A stretch of 64,000 nt of DNA, taken from assembly GCF_003590945.1 (NCBI RefSeq), contig NZ_QYUK01000016.1, positions 310,001 to 374,000 on the forward strand, read 5' to 3'. Below are positions 8,957 through 19,425 of the stretch, one piece after another. Both the position numbers and the translations under genes were made by a program. A model generated the notes under the pieces. That model saw only the letters and a list, made by a program, of their open reading frames with translations, made no database searches and was not told the DNA's origin. The first letter of the stretch is position 1; each line of letters begins with the position of its first letter. The stretch is from Oleomonas cavernae (lineage in GTDB: Bacteria > Pseudomonadota > Alphaproteobacteria > Zavarziniales > Zavarziniaceae).

Positions 8957-11900
8957 ATGACTCAGACGATCAACGGCACCGCCGGCAACGACACCCTGAC
9001 CGGCACCGATCCCGGCAACCCGGGCAATCCCGATGGCATCGACATCATCAACGGCGGCGCCGGCAACGACACGCTGGTCGGCCTGGGCGGGAACGACGTC
9101 ATCGAGGGTGGTGCGGGCGGTGATAACATGAATGGCGGCGCGGGCATCGACACGCTGAGCTTCGCCAATGCCGCCGGCGGCATGTGGGTCGTCTTGAACG
9201 GCCCCGGCCTTGGCGGTGAAGCGGTCGGCGACACGATTGTCGGGTTTGAGAATCTCGTCGGCTCCAACTTCAACGACATCCTCGCCGGCGACGGCGGCGC
9301 CAATGTGATCAACGGCCTGGGCGGCACCGACATCATCCAGGTCTCCGCCGGCGCCGACAGCCTGAACGGCGGCGACGGCGGCGACTTCCTCGACGGCCGG
9401 GGCGCCGGCGGCGCGATCACCGTCAACCTGGAGACCGGCGTCGGCGGCGGCGCCATCCTGGGCACAACCTTCTCCGGGTTCGAAACCGTGATCGGCTCCG
9501 GCTTCAACGACATCCTCACTGGCTACCTCAACGTCGGCAATACGATGGGGGGCATCAATGGCGCCGACACCCTGAACGGCGGCAATGGCAACGACACGCT
9601 GCTGGGCGACAGCTTCCTCAACGTCGTCGTCGATGCCAGCAACGGCGGCGCCGATACGCTGAACGGCGGCGACGGCAACGACTACATGGAGGGTGGCGTC
9701 CTCGGCGATGCGCTGAACGGCGGCAACGGCATCGACACGGCCGGCTACTATGGTTCGTCGGCAGCGGTAAACGTCAACCTGACCACGGGGACCGGCAGCG
9801 GCGGTGACGCCCAGGGCGACACGCTTACCGGCATCGAGAATCTGACAGGGTACATCTACAATGACTTCCTGACCGGCAACGCCGTCGCCAACGTCCTCAC
9901 CGGCGCCGCCGGCGACGACCTGCTCGACGGCGCCGGCGGTGACGACCTGCTCAACGGCAACGAAGACAACGATCAGATCAACGGCGGTGCCGGCATCGAC
10001 CAGATCAACGGCGGTGCCGGCAACGACGTGATCAACGGCGGCGATGACAACGACCTGATCGACGGCTGGACCGGGGCCGACGGCCTGCAGGGCGGCAATG
10101 GTATCGACACGGTCACCTATGCCCAATCCACCGCGGCCGTGAACGCCAATCTGACAACCGGCCTGGGGTTCGGTGGCTTTGCCGAGGGCGACACGCTGGC
10201 GGGCATCGAGAGCCTGATCGGTTCCATCTACAACGACTTCCTCACCGGCGGCGCCGGCGCCGACGTGCTCAATGGCGTCGACGGCGCCGACCTGCTCGGC
10301 GGTAGCGGCGGCAGCGATCAGATGATCGGCGGCAACGGCATCGACACGGCCACCTATGCCTTATCCACCGCGGCCGTGAACGCCAATCTGACAACCGGCC
10401 TGGGGTTCGGTGCCTTTGCCGAGGGCGACACGCTGTCGGGCATCGAGAACCTGCTCGGTTCCGCCTTCAACGACTTCCTCACCGGCGGTGCCGGCGCCAA
10501 CGTGCTCGATGGCGCCGACGGCAACGACCTGCTCGGCGGTAGCGGCGGCGCCGATCAGATGATCGGCGGTAACGGCATCGATACCGCCGACTACTCGGCC
10601 TCCTCGGCCGCGGTCAACATCGTCGTCAACGTCAGCGCCTCGGGCGGCGATGCCACGGGTGACGTCCTTTCCGGCATCGAGAGCCTGCTGGGCAGCGCCT
10701 TCGCCGACACGCTGACCGGCAGCGCGGCAGGCAACGGCCTGCTCGGCAACGACGGCAACGACATCCTGGCGGGCCTGGGCGGCGCCGACAGCATCCAGGG
10801 CGGCAACGGCATCGATACCGCCGACTACACGGCCTCCACCGCCGGGGTCAACATCGTCGTCAACGTCAGCGCTTCGGGCGGCGATGCCGCGGGTGACATC
10901 CTCTCCGGGATCGAGAGCCTGCTGGGCAGCGCCTTCGCCGACGGGCTGACCGGCAGCGCGGTGGCCAACGGCCTGCTGGGCGGCGACGGCAACGATACCC
11001 TGGCCGGCCTGGGCGGCGGCGACAGCCTCCAGGGCGGCAACGGCATCGACACCGCCGACTATTCGGCCTCCGGCGCCGCAGTCAACATCTGGATCAGCGT
11101 CAGCGCCTCCGGCGGCGATGCCGAGGGCGACGTACTGAGCGGCATCGAGAACCTGGTCGGATCCGCCTTCAACGATACGCTGCAGGGCGAAGGTAGCAAT
11201 AACGTGCTGGCCGGCGGGGACGGCGACGATACGCTGCGCGGTGGCGGCGGGGCCGATGCGCTGCAGGGCGGCAACGGCAACGACACGGCATCCTACGACA
11301 ATTCGGGTGCCGCCGTGCAGGTCAACCTGGCCTTGGGAACCGCCACCGGCGGCAGCCACACCGCGGGCGACACCTTCAACAGCATCGAAAGTGTGCTGGG
11401 CTCCGCCTTCGACGACACGCTGACCGGCAGCGCAGTAGGCAACGTCCTGTCGGGCAACGACGGCAACGACACCTTGGCAGGCCTGGGCGGCGGCGACAGC
11501 ATCCAGGGCGGCAACGGCATCGACACCGCCGACTACTCGGCGTCGAGCGCCGCGGTCAATATCTGGATCAGTGTCGGCGCGTCCGGCGGCGATGCCCAGG
11601 GGGACATCCTCTCCGGCATCGAGAACCTGATCGGGTCGGCCTTCAACGACACGCTGCAGGGCGAAGGCGGCAATAATGTCCTGGCCGGCGGCGACGGCGA
11701 CGACACGCTGCGCGGCGGTGGCGGGGCCGATGCGCTGCAGGGCGGCAACGGCAGCGACACGGCATCCTACGACAACTCGGATGCTGCCGTGCAGGTCAAC
11801 CTGGCCGCGGGAACCGCTTTCGGCGGCAGCCACACCGCGGGCGATACCTTCAACAGCATCGAGAACCTGCTGGGTTCCAGCTTCGGCGACTCGCTGACGG

Positions 11901-14182
11901 GCACCTCGGGCGCCAATGTCCTGAATGGCGGTGGCGGCGACGACAACCTGCTGGGCGGGGCCGGGGCGGACACGATCATCGGCGGCGCCGGCATGGATCG
12001 CGCGTCCTATGTCGGCTCCGCCGCGGCGGTGGCGGTCGATCTCGGCGCGGGCACCGCGTCGGGCGGCGACGCCGCGGGCGACATGCTGACCGGCATCGAG
12101 TACCTGGTCGGCTCGTCCTTCGCCGACAGCCTGACCGGCGATGCCGGCGTGAACCGCCTGGAAGGCCGCGACGGCAACGACACGCTGAGCGGCGGCGGCG
12201 GGGCCGATACGCTGTTGGGCGGCAACGGCGGCGACAACCTGACCGGCGGCGAGGGCAACGACAAGCTGCTGGGCGATGCCGGGGCCGACGCGATGACGGG
12301 CGGCATCGGCGACGACAGCTACGAGGTCGACGATGCCGGCGACGTCGTCACCGAACTGGCCGGCCAGGGCAGCGACCGGGTAACCTCGACCATCTCCTAC
12401 ACCCTGGGCGACAATGTCGAGATCCTGCTGTTGTCCGGCACGGCGGCGGAGGGCACGGGCAACAGCCTGGACAATTCGATCACCGGCAACGCCGTCGCCA
12501 ACCTGCTGACCGGGCTGGAGGGCGACGACATCCTCAAGGGCATGGACGGCGACGACACCCTGGTGGGCGGCGCCGGCCGCGACTCCCTGGACGGCGGCAA
12601 CGGCGTCGACACGGCCAGCTTCGCCGGGTCGAGCGCCGGGGTCACCGTTTCGGTGAACGGCACGGCCAGCGGTGGCGACGCCCAGAACGACGCCCTGCTG
12701 AACTTCGAGAACCTGGTCGGCTCGTCCTTCGACGACGCGCTGACCGGCGATGCCGGCGCCAACGCGCTGTCCGGCGGCGACGGCGACGATACGCTGCACG
12801 GCGGGGCCGGGGCTGACGTCCTGGCCGGCGGCAACGGCTTCGACACCATCGACTACCGCGACTCGCTCGTCGGGGTCGCCGTCGCCATCGGCGGCGGGCC
12901 CGGCAGCGGCGGCGATGCTGAAGGAGACAGCCTGAGCGGGATCGAGAGCCTGATCGGTTCCGCCTTCGACGACACGCTGGCCGGCGACGGCGCCGACAAC
13001 CGGCTGGAAGGCGGCGCCGGGGCCGACACGCTCACCGGCGGCGGCGGCATCGACACGGCAAGCTATGCCGCCGCGGCAGCCGGCGTCTCGGTCAGCCTGG
13101 CGACCGGCAATGGCACCGCGGGCGAGGCCCTGGGCGACCAGTTGAGCGGCGTCGAGAACCTGGTGGGTTCGGTCTTCGGCGACACGCTGGTGGGCGACGG
13201 GGCCGACAACCGGCTGGTGGGCAACGATGGCGACGACCTGCTGACCGGCGGGGCCGGGGCCGACAACATCAACGGCGTCGACGGCGTCGACCGCGCCTAT
13301 TACACCGCCTCGGACGCGGCGATCTTCGTCAACCTCGACCTGCGCACCAACTCGGGCGGGGATGCGGAAGGCGATGTCATCCGCAACGTCGAGGGCATCG
13401 TCGCCACCGCCTTCGACGACGAGCTGATCGGCAGCGACGCCGCCAACAAGCTGGAAGGCCGGGCCGGTGCCGACACGATCGACGGCGGCCGCGGCGCCGA
13501 CGAGCTGATCGGCGGCGAGGGCAACGACAGCTTGACCGGCGGCGACGGGGCCGATCGCCTGGTGGGCGGCGAAGGGGCCGATGCCATGGCGGGCGGCGAC
13601 AGCGGCGACAGCTACTATGTCGACGATTTGGGCGACGTGGTCACCGAACTGGCCGGCCAGGGCAGCGACCGCGTGACGGCCTCGGTCTCCTATACGCTGA
13701 CCGACAATGTCGAGATCCTGACCCTGGCCGACGGCGGCACCGACGGTACCGGCAACGACCTGGGCAACTCGATCACCGGCAATGCCGCCGACAATACCCT
13801 GTCGGGGCTTCTCGGCGACGACACGCTGAAGGGCGGCGACGGCACGGACATCCTCGATGGCGGTGCCGGGATGGATCGCCTGTTCGGCGGCCTGGGCGCG
13901 GACAGCTTCGTGTTCCACGCCCTGGGCGAGGGCACCGACCGCATCGAGGATTGGGAGAGCGGCGACCTCATCCAGGTCGACCAGTCCGGCTTCGGCATCG
14001 ACGGCGGCGTCGAGGTGGTCAACGGCACCTCGTCCGCCGGTCTGTCGGGCGACGTGTTCTTCTACCAGACCACCTCGGGCCGCCTCTACTTCCACGAGGG
14101 CGACACCGACACGCTGACCCAGTTCGCCGTCCTGACCGACAAGCCTCTCGAGCTCTCCCTCTCGGACTTCTCCCTGGTCTGA
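8957..14182 (+). CDS. giant RTX/haemolysin-type calcium-binding repeat protein 1
   Basis: This 1741-residue protein consists almost wholly of calcium-binding nonapeptide repeats (GGxGxDxLx; for example [20 protein letters not shown]). They are arranged in about 16 larger units, each adding an A.YxxSxxAVxVNLxTGxxxGGDAxGD insert and an IENLxGSxFNDxLxG segment. Two [17 protein letters not shown]-type modules occur near residues 1120 and 1555. No N-terminal enzymatic domain exists. The C-terminus ([15 protein letters not shown], then [11 protein letters not shown]) resembles an uncleaved type I secretion signal. ATG 8957 is chosen because [14 protein letters not shown] begins the second RTX gene too and has the better ribosome site. 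A secreted, surface-associated or biofilm role is inferred; no type I exporter genes are in the window. Confidence 0.88.
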   Translation: MTQTINGTAGNDTLTGTDPGNPGNPDGIDIINGGAGNDTLVGLGGNDVIEGGAGGDNMNGGAGIDTLSFANAAGGMWVVLNGPGLGGEAVGDTIVGFENLVGSNFNDILAGDGGANVINGLGGTDIIQVSAGADSLNGGDGGDFLDGRGAGGAITVNLETGVGGGAILGTTFSGFETVIGSGFNDILTGYLNVGNTMGGINGADTLNGGNGNDTLLGDSFLNVVVDASNGGADTLNGGDGNDYMEGGVLGDALNGGNGIDTAGYYGSSAAVNVNLTTGTGSGGDAQGDTLTGIENLTGYIYNDFLTGNAVANVLTGAAGDDLLDGAGGDDLLNGNEDNDQINGGAGIDQINGGAGNDVINGGDDNDLIDGWTGADGLQGGNGIDTVTYAQSTAAVNANLTTGLGFGGFAEGDTLAGIESLIGSIYNDFLTGGAGADVLNGVDGADLLGGSGGSDQMIGGNGIDTATYALSTAAVNANLTTGLGFGAFAEGDTLSGIENLLGSAFNDFLTGGAGANVLDGADGNDLLGGSGGADQMIGGNGIDTADYSASSAAVNIVVNVSASGGDATGDVLSGIESLLGSAFADTLTGSAAGNGLLGNDGNDILAGLGGADSIQGGNGIDTADYTASTAGVNIVVNVSASGGDAAGDILSGIESLLGSAFADGLTGSAVANGLLGGDGNDTLAGLGGGDSLQGGNGIDTADYSASGAAVNIWISVSASGGDAEGDVLSGIENLVGSAFNDTLQGEGSNNVLAGGDGDDTLRGGGGADALQGGNGNDTASYDNSGAAVQVNLALGTATGGSHTAGDTFNSIESVLGSAFDDTLTGSAVGNVLSGNDGNDTLAGLGGGDSIQGGNGIDTADYSASSAAVNIWISVGASGGDAQGDILSGIENLIGSAFNDTLQGEGGNNVLAGGDGDDTLRGGGGADALQGGNGSDTASYDNSDAAVQVNLAAGTAFGGSHTAGDTFNSIENLLGSSFGDSLTGTSGANVLNGGGGDDNLLGGAGADTIIGGAGMDRASYVGSAAAVAVDLGAGTASGGDAAGDMLTGIEYLVGSSFADSLTGDAGVNRLEGRDGNDTLSGGGGADTLLGGNGGDNLTGGEGNDKLLGDAGADAMTGGIGDDSYEVDDAGDVVTELAGQGSDRVTSTISYTLGDNVEILLLSGTAAEGTGNSLDNSITGNAVANLLTGLEGDDILKGMDGDDTLVGGAGRDSLDGGNGVDTASFAGSSAGVTVSVNGTASGGDAQNDALLNFENLVGSSFDDALTGDAGANALSGGDGDDTLHGGAGADVLAGGNGFDTIDYRDSLVGVAVAIGGGPGSGGDAEGDSLSGIESLIGSAFDDTLAGDGADNRLEGGAGADTLTGGGGIDTASYAAAAAGVSVSLATGNGTAGEALGDQLSGVENLVGSVFGDTLVGDGADNRLVGNDGDDLLTGGAGADNINGVDGVDRAYYTASDAAIFVNLDLRTNSGGDAEGDVIRNVEGIVATAFDDELIGSDAANKLEGRAGADTIDGGRGADELIGGEGNDSLTGGDGADRLVGGEGADAMAGGDSGDSYYVDDLGDVVTELAGQGSDRVTASVSYTLTDNVEILTLADGGTDGTGNDLGNSITGNAADNTLSGLLGDDTLKGGDGTDILDGGAGMDRLFGGLGADSFVFHALGEGTDRIEDWESGDLIQVDQSGFGIDGGVEVVNGTSSAGLSGDVFFYQTTSGRLYFHEGDTDTLTQFAVLTDKPLELSLSDFSLV

Positions 14183-14189
14183 GGTGGAG

Positions 14190-14219
14190 GGGGCCGGGCG
14201 TTGCGGCGCGCCCGGCCCC
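14190..14219 (+). terminator. GC-rich hairpin after RTX gene 1
   Basis: An 11-bp perfect stem, GGGGCCGGGCG (14190-14200) with CGCCCGGCCCC (14209-14219), and an 8-base loop lie eight bases after the stop codon. There is no U-run, so strict intrinsic termination is uncertain. An equivalent hairpin follows RTX gene 2. Confidence 0.55.
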
Positions 14220-14547
14220 GCTGACCCTCTCTGCCCCGGCGGCTTTCCGCCGGCCCCCGGCGGGTGGTGCTTGGTGCCCAAAATGGGCGCCAAGCACCGC
14301 CAATCCTCCCTGGATCGATGTAGACTGGCATCATGCGATCTTCCGGTGATTGCATCGCACAGGGGCGGGGGAATATCAGCGCCAGGCATCAGGCAGACGG
14401 TTGCCCGTCGGTGGCCTCATAGCCGCAGACATGGGCGCCGCGCGCCGACTTTGCCCCCAGCCCGATCACCGGGGATCGGCTTGGCCGTTGTCCATGCCGC
14501 AGGGACGCCGGCCGATCGCCATGGCTTACGTTCAGGGAGCAGTAATC
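14220..14547. other. intergenic region between the RTX genes
   Basis: About 330 bases without a gene. It holds a GGCTTTCCGCCGGCCCCCGGCGG-like GC-rich inverted segment near 14237-14262, the CCCAAAATGGGC dyad at 14277-14288, a less GC-rich stretch around 14305-14360 that could hold the promoter, and GGGAGCAGTAATC just before ATG 14548 as ribosome site. Confidence 0.55.
14277..14288. promoter_or_regulatory. CCCAAAATGGGC dyad upstream of RTX gene 2
   Basis: Identical to the site at 8826-8837; here the arms extend by one base (GCCCA/TGGGC). It lies 271 bases before the RTX gene 2 start, compared with 131 bases for gene 1. Confidence 0.35.
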
Positions 14548-15087
14548 ATGACTCAGACGATCAACGGCACCGCCGGCAACGACACCCTGACCGGCACCAA
14601 TGTCGGTGATGCCGCCAATCCCGACGGCATCGACATCCTCAACGGCCTGGCCGGCAATGACACGCTCCAGGGCCTGGGCGGCAACGACGTCATCGCCGGC
14701 GGGGCCGGCGCCGACGCCATGTCCGGCGGTGCCGGCATCGACACGTTGACCTATGCCAACGCCACCGCCGGCGTGCAGGTCGCCCTGAATGCCTTCGCCG
14801 GCAGCGGCGAGGCGGCCGGCGACACGATGAGCGGCTTCGAGAACCTCACCGGCTCCAATTTCGAAGACCAGCTCGCCGGCGACAGCGGCCACAATGTGAT
14901 CCAGGGCGGCAACGGCAATGATTACATCCAGATCAGCAGCGGCAGCGACACGCTGGACGGCGGCGCCGGCGGCGCCGACCTCTTGGACTGCCGGGTCTGG
15001 GGTGCCGGGCTCACCGTCAACCTGACGGCCGGGACCTTAGCCGGGCCGGCACCGGCGGCGCAACGCTCAGCGGCTTCGAGTGGGTAG
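14548..15087 (+). CDS. RTX gene 2, first open segment (N-terminus)
   Basis: Starts at ATG 14548 with the same [14 protein letters not shown] as RTX protein 1 and carries the first two repeat units. The authentic frame ends at about 15044; the last 14 residues up to the TAG at 15085-15087 are out of frame. The correct frame then continues as GTGGATLSGFEWVVGSGFND from 15045 to about 15150. Confidence 0.75.
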   Translation: MTQTINGTAGNDTLTGTNVGDAANPDGIDILNGLAGNDTLQGLGGNDVIAGGAGADAMSGGAGIDTLTYANATAGVQVALNAFAGSGEAAGDTMSGFENLTGSNFEDQLAGDSGHNVIQGGNGNDYIQISSGSDTLDGGAGGADLLDCRVWGAGLTVNLTAGTLAGPAPAAQRSAASSG

Positions 15088-15151
15088 TGGGCTCCGGCTT
15101 CAATGACGTCTTCACCGCCAACGCCAGCGTGAACAGCATCCTGGGCGGGGC

Positions 15152-16816
15152 GGCGGCAACGACACGCTGAACGGCGCCGCCGCCAACGACCAGCTCTTCG
15201 GCGACAACTTCGCCGGCACCGGCGGCAACGGCACCGACACGCTGAACGGCGGCGACGGCAACGACTACCTGGAAGGCGGCAACGCGGCCGACGTGCTGAA
15301 CGGCGGCAACGGCATCGACACCGCCGGCTATGCCGAATCGACCGCAGGGGTCACGGTCAATCTGTCGACCGGCGCCGCCAGCGGTGGTGAGGCCGACGGC
15401 GATACGTTGACCTCGATCGAGAACCTGACCGGCAGCGGCCAGAATGACGTTCTGACCGGCGACGCGGGTGCCAATGTGCTGAGCGGCGGCAGCGGCGCCG
15501 ATATACTGGCCGGCCTGGGCGCCGCCGACGTACTGAACGGCGGCTTCAGCGCGGACACGGTCACCTACGCCGCCTCGGCCGCGGCCGTGTCGGTCAACCT
15601 GCTGACCAACGTGAACACGGGCGGCGATGCGGAGGGCGATTCGCTCATTTCCATCGAGAACCTGATCGGTTCCAACTTCGACGACATCCTGTTCGGCCAT
15701 GCCGGAGCAAATGTACTGACCGGCGGCAATGGCGACGACGCGCTCCAGGGCGGCGTCGGGGCCGACGTGCTTGACGGCGGTGCCGGCATCGACAGGGTGA
15801 GCTACACTACTTCTTCCGTCGCGGTCGTGGTCACGGTTAACGGCGCGGCATCGGGCGGCGATGCCGAGGGCGACGTGCTCAGCGGCATCGAGAACCTGAC
15901 CGGTTCGACCAACTCCGACACGCTGACCGGTGACGCCGGCGCCAACCTCCTCAGCGGCGGCGACGGCAACGACATCCTGCGCGGGCTGGCCGGCGCCGAC
16001 ACCCTGGCCGGCGGCAACGGCAGCGACACGGCGGACTATTCGACCTCGGCCGCCGCCGTCAATGTCACGGTCAACGGCGCCGCCTCGGGCGGCGACGCGG
16101 CGGGCGACGTGCTCAGCGGCATCGAGAGCCTGATCGGCTCCGCCTTCAACGACACGCTGATCGGCGATGCCGCCGCCAACGTCCAGACCGGCGGCGACGG
16201 CAACGACACCCTGCGCGGCGGCGCAGGCGCTGACATCATCGCCGGCGGCAACGGCACCGACCTCGCGGACTATTCGACCGCCGCGGCGGCCGTTGCCGTC
16301 ACGGTTAACGGCACGGGAACGTCCGGCGACGCCGCAGGCGACGTGCTCGGCGGCATCGAGAACCTGACCGGGTCGGCCTTCAACGACGCGCTGATCGGCG
16401 ACGCCGGCGTCAACACCCTGACCGGCGGCGACGGCAACGACTCGCTGCGCGGCGGCGGCGGTGCCGACAGCCTGGCCGGCGGTGCCGGCGCCGACACGGC
16501 GAACTATTCGACTTCTGCCGCCGCCATCACCGTCACGGTCAACGGCGCGGCATCGGGCGGCGATGCGGCGGGCGACGTGCTCAGCGGCATCGAGAGCCTG
16601 GTCGGGTCGGCCTTCAACGACACGCTCACCGGCGATGCCGCGGCCAACACCCTGACCGGCGGCGACGGCGACGACACGCTGCGCGGGGTGCCGGCGCCGA
16701 CGCGCTGGTCGGCGGCAACGGTACAGACCTGGCGGACTACTCTGCCTCCGCTGCCGCCGTCAATGTCACGCTCAACGGCGCCGGGACGGGCGGCGACGCC
16801 CAGGGCGACACGCTGA
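15152..16816 (+). CDS. RTX gene 2, second open segment
   Basis: Frame resumes at GGNDTLNGAAANDQLFGD (15152) and carries seven full repeat units. The RTX pattern is lost at LRGVPAPTRW (about 16687) and the out-of-frame tail stops at 16816. There is no credible ribosome site, so this is an internal part of the larger gene. Confidence 0.7.
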   Translation, partial: GGNDTLNGAAANDQLFGDNFAGTGGNGTDTLNGGDGNDYLEGGNAADVLNGGNGIDTAGYAESTAGVTVNLSTGAASGGEADGDTLTSIENLTGSGQNDVLTGDAGANVLSGGSGADILAGLGAADVLNGGFSADTVTYAASAAAVSVNLLTNVNTGGDAEGDSLISIENLIGSNFDDILFGHAGANVLTGGNGDDALQGGVGADVLDGGAGIDRVSYTTSSVAVVVTVNGAASGGDAEGDVLSGIENLTGSTNSDTLTGDAGANLLSGGDGNDILRGLAGADTLAGGNGSDTADYSTSAAAVNVTVNGAASGGDAAGDVLSGIESLIGSAFNDTLIGDAAANVQTGGDGNDTLRGGAGADIIAGGNGTDLADYSTAAAAVAVTVNGTGTSGDAAGDVLGGIENLTGSAFNDALIGDAGVNTLTGGDGNDSLRGGGGADSLAGGAGADTANYSTSAAAITVTVNGAASGGDAAGDVLSGIESLVGSAFNDTLTGDAAANTLTGGDGDDTLRGVPAPTRWSAATVQTWRTTLPPLPPSMSRSTAPGRAATPRATR

Positions 16817-19425
16817 ACGGGATCGAGAACCTGCTCGGGTCCGCCTTCAACGACAGCCTGACCGGCGATGCCGGCGCCAATACGCTGAGCGGTGGCGACG
16901 GCGATGACACGCTGCGAGGCGCCGCTGGCGCCGACACGCTGCAGGGCGGCAACGGCACAGACACGGCCAGCTATGCGGCCTCGGCCGCCGCGGTGTCGGT
17001 CAGCCTCAACAGCGGGTCGGCGTCGGGCGGCGATGCCCAGGGCGACACGTTCTCCAGCATCGAGAATCTGCTCGGGTCCGCCCTCAACGATACGCTGACG
17101 GGTAACGCGAGCGTCAATGTGCTCAATGGCGGCGACGGGAACGACGCGATGCATGGCGGTGCCGGTGCCGACCAGATCATCGGCGGCAACGGCACGGATA
17201 CGGCGTCCTATGTGAATTCCACAGCGGCCGTCACGATCAACCTGTTGACCGGCGCCGCCAGCGGCGGCGATGCCGCAGGCGATACGTTCAACGCCGTCGA
17301 GAGCGTGTCCGGCAGCAACTTCAACGACCTCCTGACCGGCACGGGGAGCGACAACGTCCTCGCCGGCAATGACGGCAACGACACCTTGGAGGGCCTGGGC
17401 GGCGCCGACACGCTGAACGGCGGCAACGGGATCGACACGGCCAGCTATGCCTCCTCGGCAGGCGCCGTGACGGTCAACATGACGACCAATGTAAACACGG
17501 GCAACGGCGCCCAGGGCGACACGCTGACCGCCATCGAGAACCTGCTCGGGTCCGCCTTCAACGACAGCCTGACCGGCGATGCCGGCGCCAACACCCTGGC
17601 CGGCGGCGACGGCGACGACACGCTGCGAGGCGCTGCCGGCGCCGACGCACTACAGGGCGGCAACGGCATCGACACGGCCAGTTACGCGGCCTCGGCCGCC
17701 GCGGTGTCGGTCAGCCTCAACAGCGGGTCGGCGTCGGGCGGCGATGCCCAGGGCGATACGTTCTCCGGCATCGAGAACCTGAGCGGTTCCGCCTTCGACG
17801 ACACCCTCACCGGCGATGCTGGCGCCAATACCCTGGCCGGCGGCGACGGCAACGACACCCTGCGCGGTGCCGCCGGCGCCGACGTGCTGATCGGCAGCAA
17901 CGGCAGCGACACGGCCAACTACTCGACCTCCGCCGCCGCCGTCAATGTCACGGTCAACGGCCCGGCATCGGGCGGCGACGCCGCGGGCGACGTGCTCAGC
18001 GGCATCGAGAGCCTGACCGGCTCGGCCTTCAACGACACGCTCACCGGCGATGCCGTCGCCAACCTGCTGACCGGCGGCGACGGCAACGATACGCTGACCG
18101 GCCTGGGCGGCGCCGATGTCCTCGCCGGCGGCAACGGCACCGACACGGCCAGCTACGCGGGGTCCGCCGCCGGCGTCACTGTCACCGTGAACGGTGGCGG
18201 CGTGGGCGGCGATGCCCAGGGCGACACGCTCAGCGGCATCGAGAACCTGCTCGGATCCGCCCTGAACGACACCCTGACCGGCGATGCCGCCGCCAACGTG
18301 CTGACCGGCGGCGACGGCGATGACACGCTGCGCGGTGCCGCCGGCGCCGACGCGCTGATCGGCGGCAACGGCGCCGACACGGCCAGCTACGCGGCCTCGG
18401 CCGCCGCGGTGTCCGTCAGCCTCAACAGCGGGTCGGCGGCGGGCGGCGACGCCCAGGGCGACACGTTCTCCAGCATCGAGAACCTGCTCGGGTCGGCCTT
18501 CAACGACATTCTGACGGGCAGCGCAGGCGTCAATGTGCTCAATGGCGGCGACGGGGACGACGCGATGCACGGCGGTGCCGGTGCCGACCAGATCATCGGC
18601 GGCAACGGCACGGATACGGCCTCCTATGTGAATTCCACAACCGGCGTCGCGGTCAACCTGTTGACCGGTACCGGCAGCGGCGGCGATGCCGCAGGCGACA
18701 CCCTCAGCGGCATCGAGAACGTGACCGGCTCGAACTTCAACGACACCATCGTCGGCAGCGCGGGCGCCAATGCGATCAGCGGCGGCGACGGCAACGACAC
18801 CCTGACCGGCGGCGCTGGCGCCGACACCCTGACCGGCGGCAACGGCATCGACACGGCCAGCTATGCGAGCGCCGCCGCGGCCGTCAACGTCACGGTCAAT
18901 AGTGCGGCCTCGGGCAGCGATGCCGCGGGTGACGTGCTCAGCGGTATCGAGAATCTGACCGGGTCGGCCTTCAACGACATTCTGACCGGCGATGCCGGGG
19001 CCAATACGCTGACCGGCGGCGACGGCAACGACACACTGATCGGCTTGGGCGGCGCCGACATCCTTCAAGGCGGCAACGGCATCGATCTGGTTAGCTATTT
19101 GGCATCCGCCGCGGCGGTCAATGTGACCATCAATGGCGCGGCGTCGGGCGGCGATGCCGCCGGCGACGTCCTGAGCGGCATCGAGGATCTGATCGGATCG
19201 GCCTTCAATGACACGCTCGTTGGCGATGCCGGGTCCAACGAGCTGCTCGGGGCCGATGGCGACGACACGCTGCGCGGCGGCGGCGGGGCTGACTACCTCA
19301 GCGGGGGCGTCGGCATCGACACGGCCAGCTACTCGACATCGGCCGCCGGCGTCACCGTCACGGTCAACGGCACGGGTCGGGCGGCGACGCCCAGGGCGAC
19401 AACCTGGACTCGATCGAGAACCTGA
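16690..19425 (+). CDS. RTX gene 2, third open segment
   Basis: The longest internal run of near-identical units, with successive units starting 234 or 237 bases apart (17208, 17445, 17682, 17919, 18153, 18387, 18624, 18861). Frame is lost at VNGTGRAATP (about 19375), where paralogous units read [10 protein letters not shown]. It is an internal part of the larger gene. Confidence 0.7.
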   Translation, partial: AGADALVGGNGTDLADYSASAAAVNVTLNGAGTGGDAQGDTLNGIENLLGSAFNDSLTGDAGANTLSGGDGDDTLRGAAGADTLQGGNGTDTASYAASAAAVSVSLNSGSASGGDAQGDTFSSIENLLGSALNDTLTGNASVNVLNGGDGNDAMHGGAGADQIIGGNGTDTASYVNSTAAVTINLLTGAASGGDAAGDTFNAVESVSGSNFNDLLTGTGSDNVLAGNDGNDTLEGLGGADTLNGGNGIDTASYASSAGAVTVNMTTNVNTGNGAQGDTLTAIENLLGSAFNDSLTGDAGANTLAGGDGDDTLRGAAGADALQGGNGIDTASYAASAAAVSVSLNSGSASGGDAQGDTFSGIENLSGSAFDDTLTGDAGANTLAGGDGNDTLRGAAGADVLIGSNGSDTANYSTSAAAVNVTVNGPASGGDAAGDVLSGIESLTGSAFNDTLTGDAVANLLTGGDGNDTLTGLGGADVLAGGNGTDTASYAGSAAGVTVTVNGGGVGGDAQGDTLSGIENLLGSALNDTLTGDAAANVLTGGDGDDTLRGAAGADALIGGNGADTASYAASAAAVSVSLNSGSAAGGDAQGDTFSSIENLLGSAFNDILTGSAGVNVLNGGDGDDAMHGGAGADQIIGGNGTDTASYVNSTTGVAVNLLTGTGSGGDAAGDTLSGIENVTGSNFNDTIVGSAGANAISGGDGNDTLTGGAGADTLTGGNGIDTASYASAAAAVNVTVNSAASGSDAAGDVLSGIENLTGSAFNDILTGDAGANTLTGGDGNDTLIGLGGADILQGGNGIDLVSYLASAAAVNVTINGAASGGDAAGDVLSGIEDLIGSAFNDTLVGDAGSNELLGADGDDTLRGGGGADYLSGGVGIDTASYSTSAAGVTVTVNGTGRAATPRATTWTRSRT

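Noticed and set aside
10361-14389. A very long open frame (about 1340 codons) on the minus strand opposite RTX gene 1
   Set aside because: It mirrors the GGC/GAC codon periodicity of the RTX repeats, gives low-complexity Val/Ala/Gly-rich protein without family features, and has no promoter or ribosome site.
17208-19061. Regular ~234-base repeats that could suggest a CRISPR or satellite array
   Set aside because: The repeats are coding (RTX units), too long for CRISPR, with no spacer-like unique parts.
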